In this document: piece after piece, positions 35,903 to 46,640 of the stretch
Numbering within the stretch: position 1 is the stretch's first letter
How the letters are laid out: the number at the start of each line of letters is the position of its first letter
Source: Solicoccozyma terricola
Lineage: Eukaryota > Basidiomycota > Tremellomycetes > Filobasidiales > Piskurozymaceae
DNA: 64,000 bases
NCBI GenBank assembly: GCA_001600875.1
Contig: BCLD01000003.1
Location: 1,135,477 to 1,199,476 of the forward strand
Direction: 5' to 3'
Notes under the pieces: model-generated
What the model saw: only the letters and a program-made list of their open reading frames with translations
What the model was told of the DNA's origin: nothing
Databases searched by the model: none
Position numbers and translations under genes: made by a program

Positions 35903-37778
35903 TCAGGCATAACCTTCAACGGCGTCGTGACCATTCCATGCGAGGCCCATGCCGACCGTCATTCCAGCACGGACAGCATCTCTCAACTCGTGCATGGTAG
36001 GGACGTGCTGATGGTTGCTGTTCGCACGCTGCATCGATGGGTGTTGCTGCTGAGCATGCTGAGCTTGCGCCTGCGCTTGGGAGTTCAGGAAACTGTCCGT
36101 GGCAAATCGCTTCCAATGTTCCATTTGCTCCTTGGTGAGACCGAGGCCCGACGCAGCCTGCACAATCTGCTGTTGGGCAAGAGCGGCGGCAGCAGCAGTA
36201 GCGGCGTGGGCGTTCACCTGTGGCTGGTGGTTGACGGGACTGCCTTGCTCGAAAGCCGTGATGCCCATCATCGACGCAGAGTTGTAAAAGTCACCACTGC
36301 CCAGGTAAGAGGACGGCGGCGACGCCGAGGTCGGCGGTGGGAAGACAGCCGCAGCGAGGTGAGGTTGTGCGACCATCAGCGACTGCTGAGCCGAAGGGAG
36401 CAAGTTGTTTTGTCGGCGAGCCGAAATAGAGGCCGGGGAAGACACCTTGCGGGTATCGTTACCAAAAAGGTGTGCCGGGTAGTGCTGCTGGAAGTACGAC
36501 CTCGCATCGTTGCCCGGTTGTTCGAACGGAGAACATCCATCCATGCCAACTGACTGTGGACCCATTTGCAACATGACCTGTTGCGCAGCCCAGTCGGATA
36601 CCTTGTCCCCGCCGTTGTTCTGGGCGAGTGAGAAACTGGTAGCAGCTACGCCAGACGACGGTGGGCTATCAACAAATGTGGTAACACCGTGACGAGAATC
36701 ACCAATCATCATGGGAGGTGGAGTGACGATGCCATCGCCATTGGAGCCGGCGATGGATCCGCCACCCATGGGAGAGTGCTGAGACGGAACCGAGTGCATC
36801 GAACCTTGGTCGTATGAGTCGGCGAGGAAGGCGTTCATGGCCCTCTGCGCATTGAGCGAGGTGTCGCTGTATCCCTGGGATGGATACGAGGCTTGCGAAG
36901 CGAACGAAATGCGCGACTGCGAGCTGATAGGCAACGAACGGAAAGCGGCGTTCGCGGCGGACTGCATGTCCACACCGGATTGACGCGAGCCAGCGGAGAT
37001 CGTCGTAGGCTGGGAGAACGAGCCGAAGGACGAGCGCGCGGCAGCCATGATGGCCGCATCATCGACTTCGTTGGTCATCCCGCTGAACTGCTGCTGGTAG
37101 TCTTGAGAAACAGAAGCTTCGCCATCCATCTCGCCATCACCATCTTCATCTTCGTCGTCACCTTGACCGCCGACCTCGTTGAAGGTGCCAAAAACCTCGT
37201 TCTCGACGCTGACGATTTCTTCGCAGGTTTCCGTCCAACCAGCGACGGTCTTAGCCGGAATGCCATCACGACCACGCCACTCGTTGATCTCCGCGAGGAG
37301 TTCTTCGTTGGTAGAAAAGAGCGCACGAAGTTCTCGAGAGGCGAGGAGACGCTGCTCTCGCTGAAGGTTAAGATGCGCGATGGAAGCGTTAACGATCGAC
37401 GACTTGGATGGCCTTCGAAGGGAAGCCAACGTGGGGAGAAGACGAGCGAGGTCCTATGGATGGAGAAAGGTCATTAGCCTTTGTTTTTATGTGCATGTTT
37501 TGGCAAGACCCCTCGCGACTTACGAGGAACTTGGAGTTCAAAGTCTCCCGCCTCTGCCTTTCAACAGCATTGTGACTAGCCCTCTTTTCAGCAGTGTTGA
37601 CTCTCTTCCTGATTCTCGTCCTCTCCTTTTTGACTGGAGGAGGTTTGACTTCCACCGTTTTCCTTGGTGGAAGATCGGCCTTGACAGCTCGAGCAGCGTC
37701 GGACAGCATGGCTGGGTTGGCGGTGGATGAGACCATGGTGTTGAGTGAATTGGTAGATGATTCAAGCTTGATGGTCAT
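35903..37778 (-). CDS. bHLH transcription factor
   Basis: Two exons meet within the helix-loop-helix. Exon 1 starts MTIKLESSTNSLNTMVSS at 37778 and carries the basic region KRASHNAVERQRRETLNSKF. Exon 2 begins DLARLLPTLASLRRPSKSSI and completes the second helix VNASIAHLNLQREQRLL. HNAVERQRR is the E-box-contacting signature of class B (CACGTG-binding) factors. A conserved-looking NEWRGRDGIPAKTV segment and an acidic patch follow, then a long Gln/Ser/Ala-rich region and a C-terminal MTVGMGLAWNGHDAVEGYA, with the stop at 35903. The upstream region is long (over 3 kb), suggesting complex control. I cannot give a specific name. Confidence 0.85.
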
Positions 37779-38832
37779 ATCTTTCTCGGTAGGTTGAAAA
37801 ATGGAAAATCAGGCAAAGAAACGATCTTCCGTTGTTTTTCTTTTTTTTTCTTTTTTTTTTCGTTTGGTCCGTGAAGGTACACGCGTTGAGGTTGAAGTTG
37901 TTCCTGGTTTGATATATTCCCTTGTTTTCCTTACGAAAGTTCCCTTTCTTTCAAGAAGACGAGTGTTGAACTTGGGTTGAGTTTTTTTTCCTGTCCTCGG
38001 GGAAGCGTCCGATACTGAAGAATTCTACCTTTTCTTCTCAGAGAATTCCGTCGATTTCCTTGCACTTGCTTTTGTTTCTCCAACCCAAAAAAAAGGGGCG
38101 TGGTGTTTTAAAAGGTTGTGTAAGTTGATGTGGTTGAAATGAATAGAAAAAAAAAATGTTTGATGCAAAGTTGTTTTATCGCAGATGTCGAGGATTGATG
38201 GATTGTTGTGAATATGAGAGGAAGAAGATTGTTTGGCTGGATCGGGTCGCGAGCACTGTTGGGAGAGATTAGTTCATGACGAAGTATAGAGAGAGGAGAT
38301 GGAGATGGAAATGAGATTGACGGGGGTAACAGTAGTTGGAAGGATCGAGGATGAAAAGAGAGAACAGGTAAGAAATGGGTGAGAGGGGAGGAAAGGGAAA
38401 ATAAAAATAGAAAAAAAGGAGGAAAAACCGAGGAAGATGGAACGAAGAAGTGGAAATGAAGGGTGAGTATGTGATTCATGATTGACGATGCAGAGAAAGA
38501 GAACACGAAAACCGAAAAGAAAAAGAAAAAAAAGCATCAGTCAACAATTTCATGGAAAAGAAAGTATGAACAGACCACGGAACGGACCACCATCCCGAAT
38601 CGCAAATCCCGCGACCTAACACCTTTTCACCACAATCGGTCGTCCAGAACATCCAACGACGACTCGGCATATCATGAAACCAAACCAAACAAAACAAAAA
38701 AAAAAACAATCATTCATTCGTCATCTCGCAAGCGGAGAATCGGTTGGGAAATTACGTGATCAAGTGATCATGTTTCATCCCCCAATCACGCCACTATGAA
38801 TCTCTATCTCTTTCCCTGGACATCTCGTTTCA

Positions 38833-39276
38833 TCACCATCTGTTTCCCCTCTCGAGCAGCGAAAATCGAACCCGCTCCAACGATGATGAATCGGAAATAA
38901 TCCCCCTCATTCGTATTCGATTGATTAAAATGAATGGAGATTCGGGGGGATAATTATCGGTGGGCGAGTTTCTCAACATGATAGGTCTCCCATGAGGGTT
39001 CCCTCGAGGAAAAAGTGTTTTTGTTCCCCGTCCCATCCTATCGAGTTGAGAGAGCGGGAGGGGATATTTTGGGGGGAAATTATCAAATCGATCCGAAGAT
39101 GAGGTGATATTGGAAGACCGTAATCGGGGGGGGGATCGTGGGTAATACGACGTACTTCCCGGTGTTGTTTGGATGACGATGTTTTGATTGAATTGTATGG
39201 ATGTTCCCCGTCGTAGGCGTAAGGGGGTGGTGGTATCATCATATTCGGCGTCATCGCGTTGAATCCTTGTCATTCC
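38833..39276 (-). CDS. Possible small hypothetical protein
   Basis: From an ATG at about 39276 the frame reads MTRIQRDDAEYDDTTTPLRL and continues about 147 residues (PRSPPRLRSSNITSSSDRFD, KYPLPLSQLDRMGRG) to a stop at 38833. It is Arg/Ser/Pro-rich, has no recognised domain or transmembrane segment, and no splice sites are needed. It could be a genuine orphan gene or a chance ORF in the upstream region of the bHLH gene. The frame stays open upstream of this ATG to 39501, but that part is low complexity. Confidence 0.25.
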   Translation of the reverse strand, partial: GMTRIQRDDAEYDDTTTPLRLRRGTSIQFNQNIVIQTTPGSTSYYPRSPPRLRSSNITSSSDRFDNFPPKYPLPLSQLDRMGRGTKTLFPRGNPHGRPIMLRNSPTDNYPPESPFILINRIRMRGIISDSSSLERVRFSLLERGNRW

Positions 39277-39559
39277 CAGTGTTTGCTTCCCTTGAATGGT
39301 TGGCTTCCCCCCCCCCGGGACCTCTACCCCAGCTCTCCAACTCGACAACTCCCGACGTCGAAATATCCGGACACCCCTCCCATCCACGCACACACACACA
39401 AACACTCCTCTAAACCACTCATGACGATCACCAAACAGCCAATTTCCCCATCTGAAATAACAATCAACCGAGCAATCTCCCTCCCCCCCCCCTTCCCCCA
39501 CGCTCTCAAGAGCGATGAGAGAGAAGGAAGGGAGATGGAGAGGAAGCAGAAGAATAATT

Positions 39560-39655
39560 CTTCGCTAACGCTCAGAGAGATGAGTGCTCACTACGCTCGC
39601 GCAAGAGAGATTGACGCTCGCTTCGCTCGCAAAAGACAGAGAAAGATACGAAATC
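39560..39655 (-). repeat. Diverged copy of the GAGCGNAGCGA repeat
   Basis: The reverse complement reads through gcgagcgaagcgagcg, then gcgagcgtagtgagcact, then ctgagcgttagcgaagaa. These are the same three modules, in the same order, as the 79-bp tandem unit at 49107-49580. Spacing between modules is shorter here. Confidence 0.75.
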
Positions 39656-40015
39656 TCGCCTACGGAAAGAAATAAAAAAAAAGAGGTGGCCCTCGACACT
39701 CACGAGCAAGCGGTATCCGAGATCAGCAGCCGAAGGAGGAGAGAGAGAGCGAGAGAGGAAGAGAGGAAGCTCCTGTGAGTCTGATCCTGACTTGAGATTG
39801 TCAGACGATGTTGATGATAGGAAAGAGAGATAGGGATGGGCTGTTTTGGTGGGATGGAGATGGGTGGGTTGGTGGAGATTAGTGATGGGCTGCGGAAGGG
39901 GGGGGATGCGCTAGACGACGCGTGGGAGGAGAGGCCAGGCGGTGGCGGTGGCGAATCTGGGGGTTTGCCCGCGGATAAGGCGTTTTGCGCTTTCGAGGAG
40001 ACAGGGGGGTCGGGG

Positions 40016-40115
40016 NNNNNNNNNNNNNNNNNNNNNNNNNNNNNNNNNNNNNNNNNNNNNNNNNNNNNNNNNNNNNNNNNNNNNNNNNNNNNNNNNNNNN
40101 NNNNNNNNNNNNNNN
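40016..40115. other. Assembly gap (100 N)
   Basis: Exactly 100 N, the conventional placeholder for a gap of unknown size. Both flanks are GGGG/GGA-rich, so an unsequenced G-rich tract is likely. Confidence 0.98.
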
Positions 40116-41063
40116 GGGAGGAGGCGGTGGAGGCGGGGCGCGGGAGGAGAGGGGGCGGAGGCAAACGCTGCGAACGGGGGACGGCGAACGAACGGGGAGC
40201 CGGGGACTAACGACGACGACATCGCACGCAATCTCCCCGATGCCCGCGTCGACATACAACATAAATCGGGGGGTTCACCACGTCGGATTACGCGGAGGCA
40301 ACAGCCGGACCGCCCCACCCACACAGCTAGTACAGTTTATCCATCGACTCCACATACGACAGCGTACGCAGGCGGAGGCGGAGGAGGAGGGACGGAGGGG
40401 CGGAGGGGCGGAGCAGGGGAGGGGGCGGGTTCGGACGGGCGGGGAAGACGCCGGAGAGGTGGTGTAAATTGCACAGCACAGTTTTTTTTTTGTTTTGAAC
40501 TGTGGCTACTTGGTTGGTAGCTAGCTGTACTTCCGAACGACTAGTTCGGGGCTGTTGTGAGTGGTTGGTCATTCGGGTTGACTCGATGGTAGACCAAACC
40601 CGAAGAACGAGAGAGAGAGGGAGAGGGAGAGAATGCCAAGCCGTTTGACAAATCAGTCACATAGGCGACCAACCAAAAAACAAGTAATCGAAAAGAAAGG
40701 AAAAAAAACAAACGACGGTTAATTGGGACCTAAGCCCCGTTCAGAGAAATTCCCCTATCGGAACCAGTAAAGGTCAATAGGAAGGGATGGATTGTTTTTT
40801 GCAATCAGCAATTCAATGGTCTCGGACGGGTCCTCACTGACACATTGGCTAGTCCATGCACAAGGATGGGAAAGGAAAGGGAGGGGAATGGAGTGAAGAC
40901 GCAAGGGTGGGTGGAGGTGAGACATGGTATATTCATGACACGTGATAGAGTCGGGTCCATCGCCCTCTCCTTGTTGACAATTGTCCATTCAACCACTGCA
41001 TACCACCCTACACCTCCTCGTCCCCCTCCCCCCTCCCCCCCTCCTCCCCTGCGCCCACACACC

Positions 41064-44000
41064 ATGACCACTCATCCACCACCACCAACACCACATCAAA
41101 TCCTCCTCTCCCTCCTCCTAATCCGTATCCTTCCATCCCTATCATCTCGTAATGAACGATCAGCAGCTTCAATCGATGATCCAGAAGGTTGGCATTTGAT
41201 TAATGCAAGATGGGTAGCAAAGATGTTGGGTTTGATAATGAGAGAGAGTTTGGAGGTGATGATTTCTCTTTTTTGGCTTTTTTCATTCACGCCGGGGCCG
41301 GTGGATGATATTGGGAACCCTGATCGTTCCTTTTCTTTCTTTTTATCGGTATATGGGTTTTTTTGGGTGGTTATTTAGATTCGACAACCATCATCTTGGT
41401 CTCAACTGAATGATGAAATTACATTCTTACTATCATATGCACCAAATCCACATACGGATATTGTTATAAAGGGTATGATCGATTTCATTAAAGAATTCGT
41501 GAGTTATCCCACTTGTTTTCGTTTTGTAGCGAGTGTGGTGTAGACCCGTCGGGGTGAAGAACAGGATGACGATTGATGTGAATGTTTCCTGGTTGGCGGG
41601 GCTTTTTTTTTTTCAGCCAAAGCAGTTTGAAGATCATCAAGCTGCGTTCGAGTTATTAGATGGTGAGACCGGTTTCAAGCAACCTGATCCGTCGATTCGG
41701 TCATCTACTTAACACCCTCCCCCCCCCCCCTTCCCTCCCCTTCCCCTTCTACTCATGGGAAACCCATCCGAACTAGCAATACCTGAGGCGTATATTGAAA
41801 GAGATGAAGATGTAAGGAGATGGTCCTATTCCCTGTTGAAGGTCGACATCTCAACTAAAACTAACTCGATCTCGTCGTGGGGCACGTTCCACCTCAAAAT
41901 CAGGCAATCGAAGGGAAATACAGAGTAGTGAGTTCCATATCCTCTCTTCGACGTCCTTCCATTGCCTCTGACATATAATCCTCCCCCCAACCCCACCGCC
42001 CACCACCACTACCAGGCAGCTCACTCTCCACTCGGTATCTTCCTCCGTCGTGTTTTCCTCGGATACAAGATTTTGACATTTGCTGAGAGTTGTCAGTTGG
42101 GTAGGGAGGTGATGGATTGGGGTGCGGGGTTTGAAGATGGCATTGTGGCTAGTGGGAGTGGGATTGGGCGTGCGGGTGGATCAGGGAAAGGGAAGGCGAG
42201 AGTTAGAGAAGGTAGGATGTCGATTAATAGTGCGTGAATGGCTCTTTTTTCGTTGGCGCTTTTGATGGCCGGGTGGGGTGGAACGGGAGAAATACTGATG
42301 GTTGTGATGGATTAATAGAGGTTGAAGAAATAAATACAACGATTGATACTCGATTATCCGCTCTTCAACGGTACGGTCTCGTCGTCCTTGTCCTTCTCTG
42401 TTTGCGAGGGTTGGAGGCCAATCGGACTCATCAGAGTGTTAATTTGATAGATATCAAGCGGCGTGTAATTCCGGAGATTATTCTTCGGCGCTCTCTTCAA
42501 TGAGGAGGTTTTACGATTATCAGTTTCCAGGTAGTAACAAGTGAGTTTTGATCCTGTGTCGTCACCAATGACTTTGAAATCTGACGTTTCCTGTATATAT
42601 ATAAGAGGACTGCATCAACATGCGCTCTTGAATCTCGCTTCGTTTCATTATAATACTGGAGGGCTGGAAGTGTCGAGGGAGGTAAATTGGCCATTTCGTA
42701 GTTTACAACATCATACCCGGAACTAAGGGATAAGCGGGCGTTACAGGCAATCGACGAAGCTATCAAAGTGGCGAGAGCTGTAGGGGATCGACAATGCTTA
42801 CGGCACTGTTTGGCGTGAGTGCAACTTTTTGGTTGAAAGAAACCAGCCCCTGATACTGATCTTTGGACGGCCTACCCTCTTCAGACTCTCGAAACGACTT
42901 GATGCGGAGATGTTACCCCCCGTTACTACCATCCTAGGGATCGAGGAACCACCCCATGTAGCTGACACAGGCGATGATAATCGTTTGGAGACGCCGATGG
43001 ATGAGTTGTGGGGAATCAAGCATCGGATCGATTTGGTGGGCCAAGGATGAGCAGCCGACAAAAAAAAAAGGTCAGGAAGAGCTGACATCGCTAAACAAAT
43101 TTTCTCGTTCGGATGAAATGGTTACAGGGCGAAAATTTACCCTCAGCGTATGCTCGTATATACCGCGCGATCGCACGGCAAGAATCCATAGAGCGGTGTC
43201 GTCGGACAGACCATGATCGCGAAAAAGCAGGCCAGCCTCCAGTCGAGCTGAACGAGGCAGACAAAGACTTGGGGGAGATACCTGATACCGCGTTGGCAGA
43301 ACCGGTAATGTTGCATGCTGTTCAAACAGCGCTATGGGATCTGTTCGGTAGGTGGATGTCGTCCAAGACTAGAGCCGAAATCGGCCTACTGATTCGTTAT
43401 TCATGATGGTTTAGGAATGCAATCATTGACGCAACTTCATGAAGATTTGGCCTTTCAATGTCAACCAGGGAGCAGGAACTTGGACCTGAGCTTGTTGATC
43501 TCCCGTGCGCAACGAGTGAGCCGCGTCAGGCTCATTAAACGTGCCCAACGAAGATGGCTAATGACTTCACTCACACAACGCTCCCAGCTTTGCAGAAGGT
43601 CGCGCTGTGACGAAGCTCTGGCTCTGCTGTTGGAGACGTACACTACCGAGGGATTGACTTTGCCCGAATTCCATCTGTGGTCTCAGGCTGTGTGGGATGT
43701 CCTCGAGGTTGACGCGACCAGACGGTGAGCGCGTGGATGGAGCACGACGCTCTGTCAAGACCAATATTCAGAAGTTCTCCCCGCATCCCCGTCGCAGAGA
43801 CAACGAACACAGTCTGCGCATCATCAAATCGAATCGTCTGCCTGTCGGCTCGTATCGACAACGCGGACCTGGAGGGCCGTACCGTGTCTTGACACACTCC
43901 GACGAAGTAATAAAGCTCGATTATTTCGGAAGAGACAAAGACGAGACACCGACAAGGAATGTAGAGCGTGTACGGAGACTTCTTGCCAGAGCGGTGGATA

Positions 44001-44770
44001 TGGAGGTACGTCCGTTGACGGGGATCGTCTCGAGGGGAAAGTCTAAACTCCCACATTTCCTCTAGCGCGATGGACCGGCCCCTATGGTTGTTTTGCCGGA
44101 CCTACTAGCCGCAGCTCACGTCTCAGCGGACCTGGGCATGTGGACTACCTTCCGTCAGGCCACCGTAGCACTCGCCGACGTACTGTCCCGTATCGAGACC
44201 AGTGAGCCGGGCCAGACCGGTACCGATCGGCAAACGACGGCGTTCATGAAGGTGGCTGCGAAGGAACTGGGTCCGATTTGGCATCAGGTGCGTGCATTTG
44301 AACCATTTTCACGATGCATCGCGGTCTCTGATGTTGTATGGGGGTCGCAGCTTCTTCGTTCCGAGGACGACGACCTTATCTGGACAGCAGGGTGGATCCT
44401 AGCTAGAGCGAACGCTATGAACTCCCCTTCGCGGGCGATAACCTTTGGAAATACTGCTCTGCAAGCCGCGCAACGATCACAATCCCGACTCGGTATCATG
44501 CAGACCACTCAGGTCCTCGCTCTGGTTCACAACCTGGGTGGCGACAAGGCTAGGAGAGACGAATATGCGCGGCAATGGGTGAACGCTCGGGACAGGATCG
44601 TACCAAAATCACTCATTAATGTCGGTCTTGGTCTCGGCGTCGACACGACGTTCAAAAGCATGCCGATGGAAGATGAAAGTGCCGTATCGTCTGTCGACAT
44701 GGTGCTGAGAGTGAAGGAGATCATACAAAATGTTGGGGTGAAGGCTGCTACGGGATGGCCCTCTCCCTGA
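41064..44770 (+). CDS. APC5: Anaphase-promoting complex subunit 5
   Basis: Starts MTTHPPPPTPHQILLSLLLI at 41064; the stop is TGA 44768-44770 after AATGWPSP. The Apc5 signature SPLGIFLRRVFLGYKILTF lies near 42030. TPR-like helices follow: ALQRYGLVVLVLLCLRGLEA, then LESRFASFHYNTGGLEVSRE-type and LQAIDEAIKVARAVGDRQCL with LRHCLA, the TPR pair characteristic of Apc5. The C-terminal third has further TPR-like helices (WTAGWILARANAMNSPSRA, YARQWVNARDRI). There are more than ten exons with short introns; one has a 12-nt C run (41719-41730). Apc5 is a scaffold subunit of the APC/C ubiquitin ligase. Exact internal junctions were not all resolved. Confidence 0.85.
41719..41730 (+). repeat. 12-nt poly-C tract in APC5 intron
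   Basis: A sense-strand C run embedded in a longer CT-rich intronic stretch. Confidence 0.9.
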
Positions 44771-44848
44771 GTCACGTGAGAGCGAGCTGAGACGCGTAGA
44801 TGATGGTAATCATGTACTGGCGACATGTCCATGGCAATGCTGGCGTGA

Positions 44849-46059
44849 ATGGGTCTTCTCTCTACTGTCGCTGCCATCAGTGATGTCCGGCTCGATGCTG
44901 ACGGCCGGCAGGCGCTGGAAGCAGACTTCCGGGAGGTGAGGTTGGCGTTGACTGGGAATCAGCAGCTGTAAACTTGACCAAACCTTCAATAGTACGTTGA
45001 CGACCAGATCTGGGCCACTGGCGACGCACTGCCTTATCCATCGGGAAAGGACGACGATGGTTGCCTATGTGCATCAACCACGTCTGAAGCTGATGGTGCA
45101 CGGCCATGCTCACGGCAGAGCGGATTGTGCGATTGCACGGATGCGACAGGCAGGTACACCGCCTTTGGCTGCGAAATAACTCACGAGCTTACTTCCTCGG
45201 TCGCTCGCAATCAGGCAACTTCTATGAGCCGCAGACCGATCGACTACTCCTTCATGCTCTGCCACCCAGACTGCCTCTGGTAGAATGCGGACCGGCATGT
45301 TTATGCTCTGTTGAGACGTGTGCTCTTCGTGTAACGCAGCGAGGTATCAGGTATGATCCCTCCCGCGCTTGACAGTGTTGACCGGCACTCACCCGTACCT
45401 TGCTGCAGGTTGAAGACCGCAATCCAGGTGGTGCCAAACGGAAAGGGTCTAGGACTCTTTGCTGCAGCTTCAGCTCACATGGGAGACTTCCTTTGCCTTT
45501 ATGCCGGCGAACTACTCGACAATACCGAGGCGACAGCACGATGGCAAAATCGTCGCGATCACCTACAAGAACTTCTTCCGACTGGTCGTGGGAACTACAT
45601 TCTGACGCTTAAAGAGAATGATCAGGTAATTGGACATGTGGATGCGACGTACAGGGCTAATATCGGGTGAGCAAGTTGCCCAACTCTCCGATCATTCCTT
45701 GCGCATTGACACAGTGTCCCTCCCTGGCAGACGGTTCATAAACCACTCCTGCGATCCGAACTGTGTCATTCATCTCGTGAGATGGGGAGCCAATTCGATA
45801 CCTCGACCTGCAATCTTTGTGAGCAGTTTGAGGACGTGGAAATCATTCAATCTCACCTGAGTACCCATTGGAAATTGCCCAGCTTTGTAAAGACGTTCAA
45901 GCTGGCCAAGAGTTCTCTTTCGACTACGGTGATGCTTCACGGCAAGATAACGTATCCACCCAGGCTGGAGAGACAGAATCACAGTTTACCGACCGGAGCG
46001 CTTGTCAATGCAGTGCTACTAACTGCCGCGGGTTCATGCCGTTTGATGAAACATTATAA
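44849..46059 (+). CDS. Clr4/SUV39-like histone H3K9 methyltransferase (SET domain)
   Basis: Pre-SET cysteines appear as GCLCAS, then GLCDCTDATG, then LPLVECGPACLCSVETCALR and VTQRG. The SET core has VVPNGKGLGLFAAASAHMGDF, YAGELLDNTEA, NYILTL, the catalytic RFINHSCDPNC, and GQEFSFDYGDAS. The post-SET CQCSATNCRGFMP supplies the last zinc cysteines. This full pre-SET/SET/post-SET set is that of SUV39/Clr4/Dim-5 enzymes. I place the start at 44849 (MGLLSTVAAISDVRLDADGR), 78 bp after APC5. That leaves only about 50 residues before the pre-SET, so no chromodomain is encoded. The junction between about 45150 and 45215 does not resolve to a clean frame, so a missed intron choice or base error is possible there. 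Confidence 0.8.
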
Positions 46060-46640
46060 TATGAAATCACATTGAAACATGATACATTCTGTATCTGAAC
46101 GACCATCTAATCTACTCTTGTACAGGCGGGATTTGGCTCTTCCGATATCAGAGCCGCCACTCCACCAACGATAATAGGCTCAAATGATTGATCGTATGCA
46201 AGCAACAACGTGTTCTCCCCTCCACCGCTGGCCCGGAAACATTCCCTTCTGCACCTCACCGCCCATGTCGGACGAGCAGAATGTCCCCTGGGGCTTGTCC
46301 AAGTGGTGTATTGACGGAGCATCGCCATCATCGGTCCCGATTGACCACAACAAGATTCCCAACGCTCCTTGATGCATTCCTGTGCAAAGTGTACTGATGG
46401 CAATCGAGACTGGTCCGCATTTCAAGCGGGTAAATTCCGTGCTCCTAGGTCTTCCTGTCGTTTCGATAATCGTAATGTCTGTTTTAAGATGATTGCTTTA
46501 CTTGGGTCGGGTCAATGGCGGTGGAATCTGTACGGAGTACGATTTTCTGTTTGTCTTATGCGATGTGGGAGTTTTGGTTCGATCCCCGTTGGAAGTTTTG
46601 GTGATATGCAGATATACCTCTTCCCAGGCATACCCCTTCC
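46060..46640. other. Convergent intergenic region, SET gene / RAM2
   Basis: This 581-bp interval contains overlapping open frames on both strands, but none with a recognisable domain or splice pattern. I see no gene. Confidence 0.5.

Larger units (their letters stand above)
37779..41063. other. Gene-poor interval with assembly gap and diverged repeat
   Basis: This 3.3-kb interval lies between the bHLH start and the APC5 start. Its first kilobase is T/A-rich with poly-T and poly-A runs, compatible with a long 5' leader and promoter of the bHLH gene. A possible small ORF lies at 38833-39276 (-), a fragment of the GAGCG-type repeat at about 39560-39655, and 10-nt C runs at 39307 and 39483. The gap at 40016-40115 is flanked by GGAGGC-rich sequence. 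No certain gene is present. Confidence 0.6.

Noticed and set aside
39836..40524. ORFs running through the N gap
   Set aside because: They are held open by undefined bases and G-rich composition.
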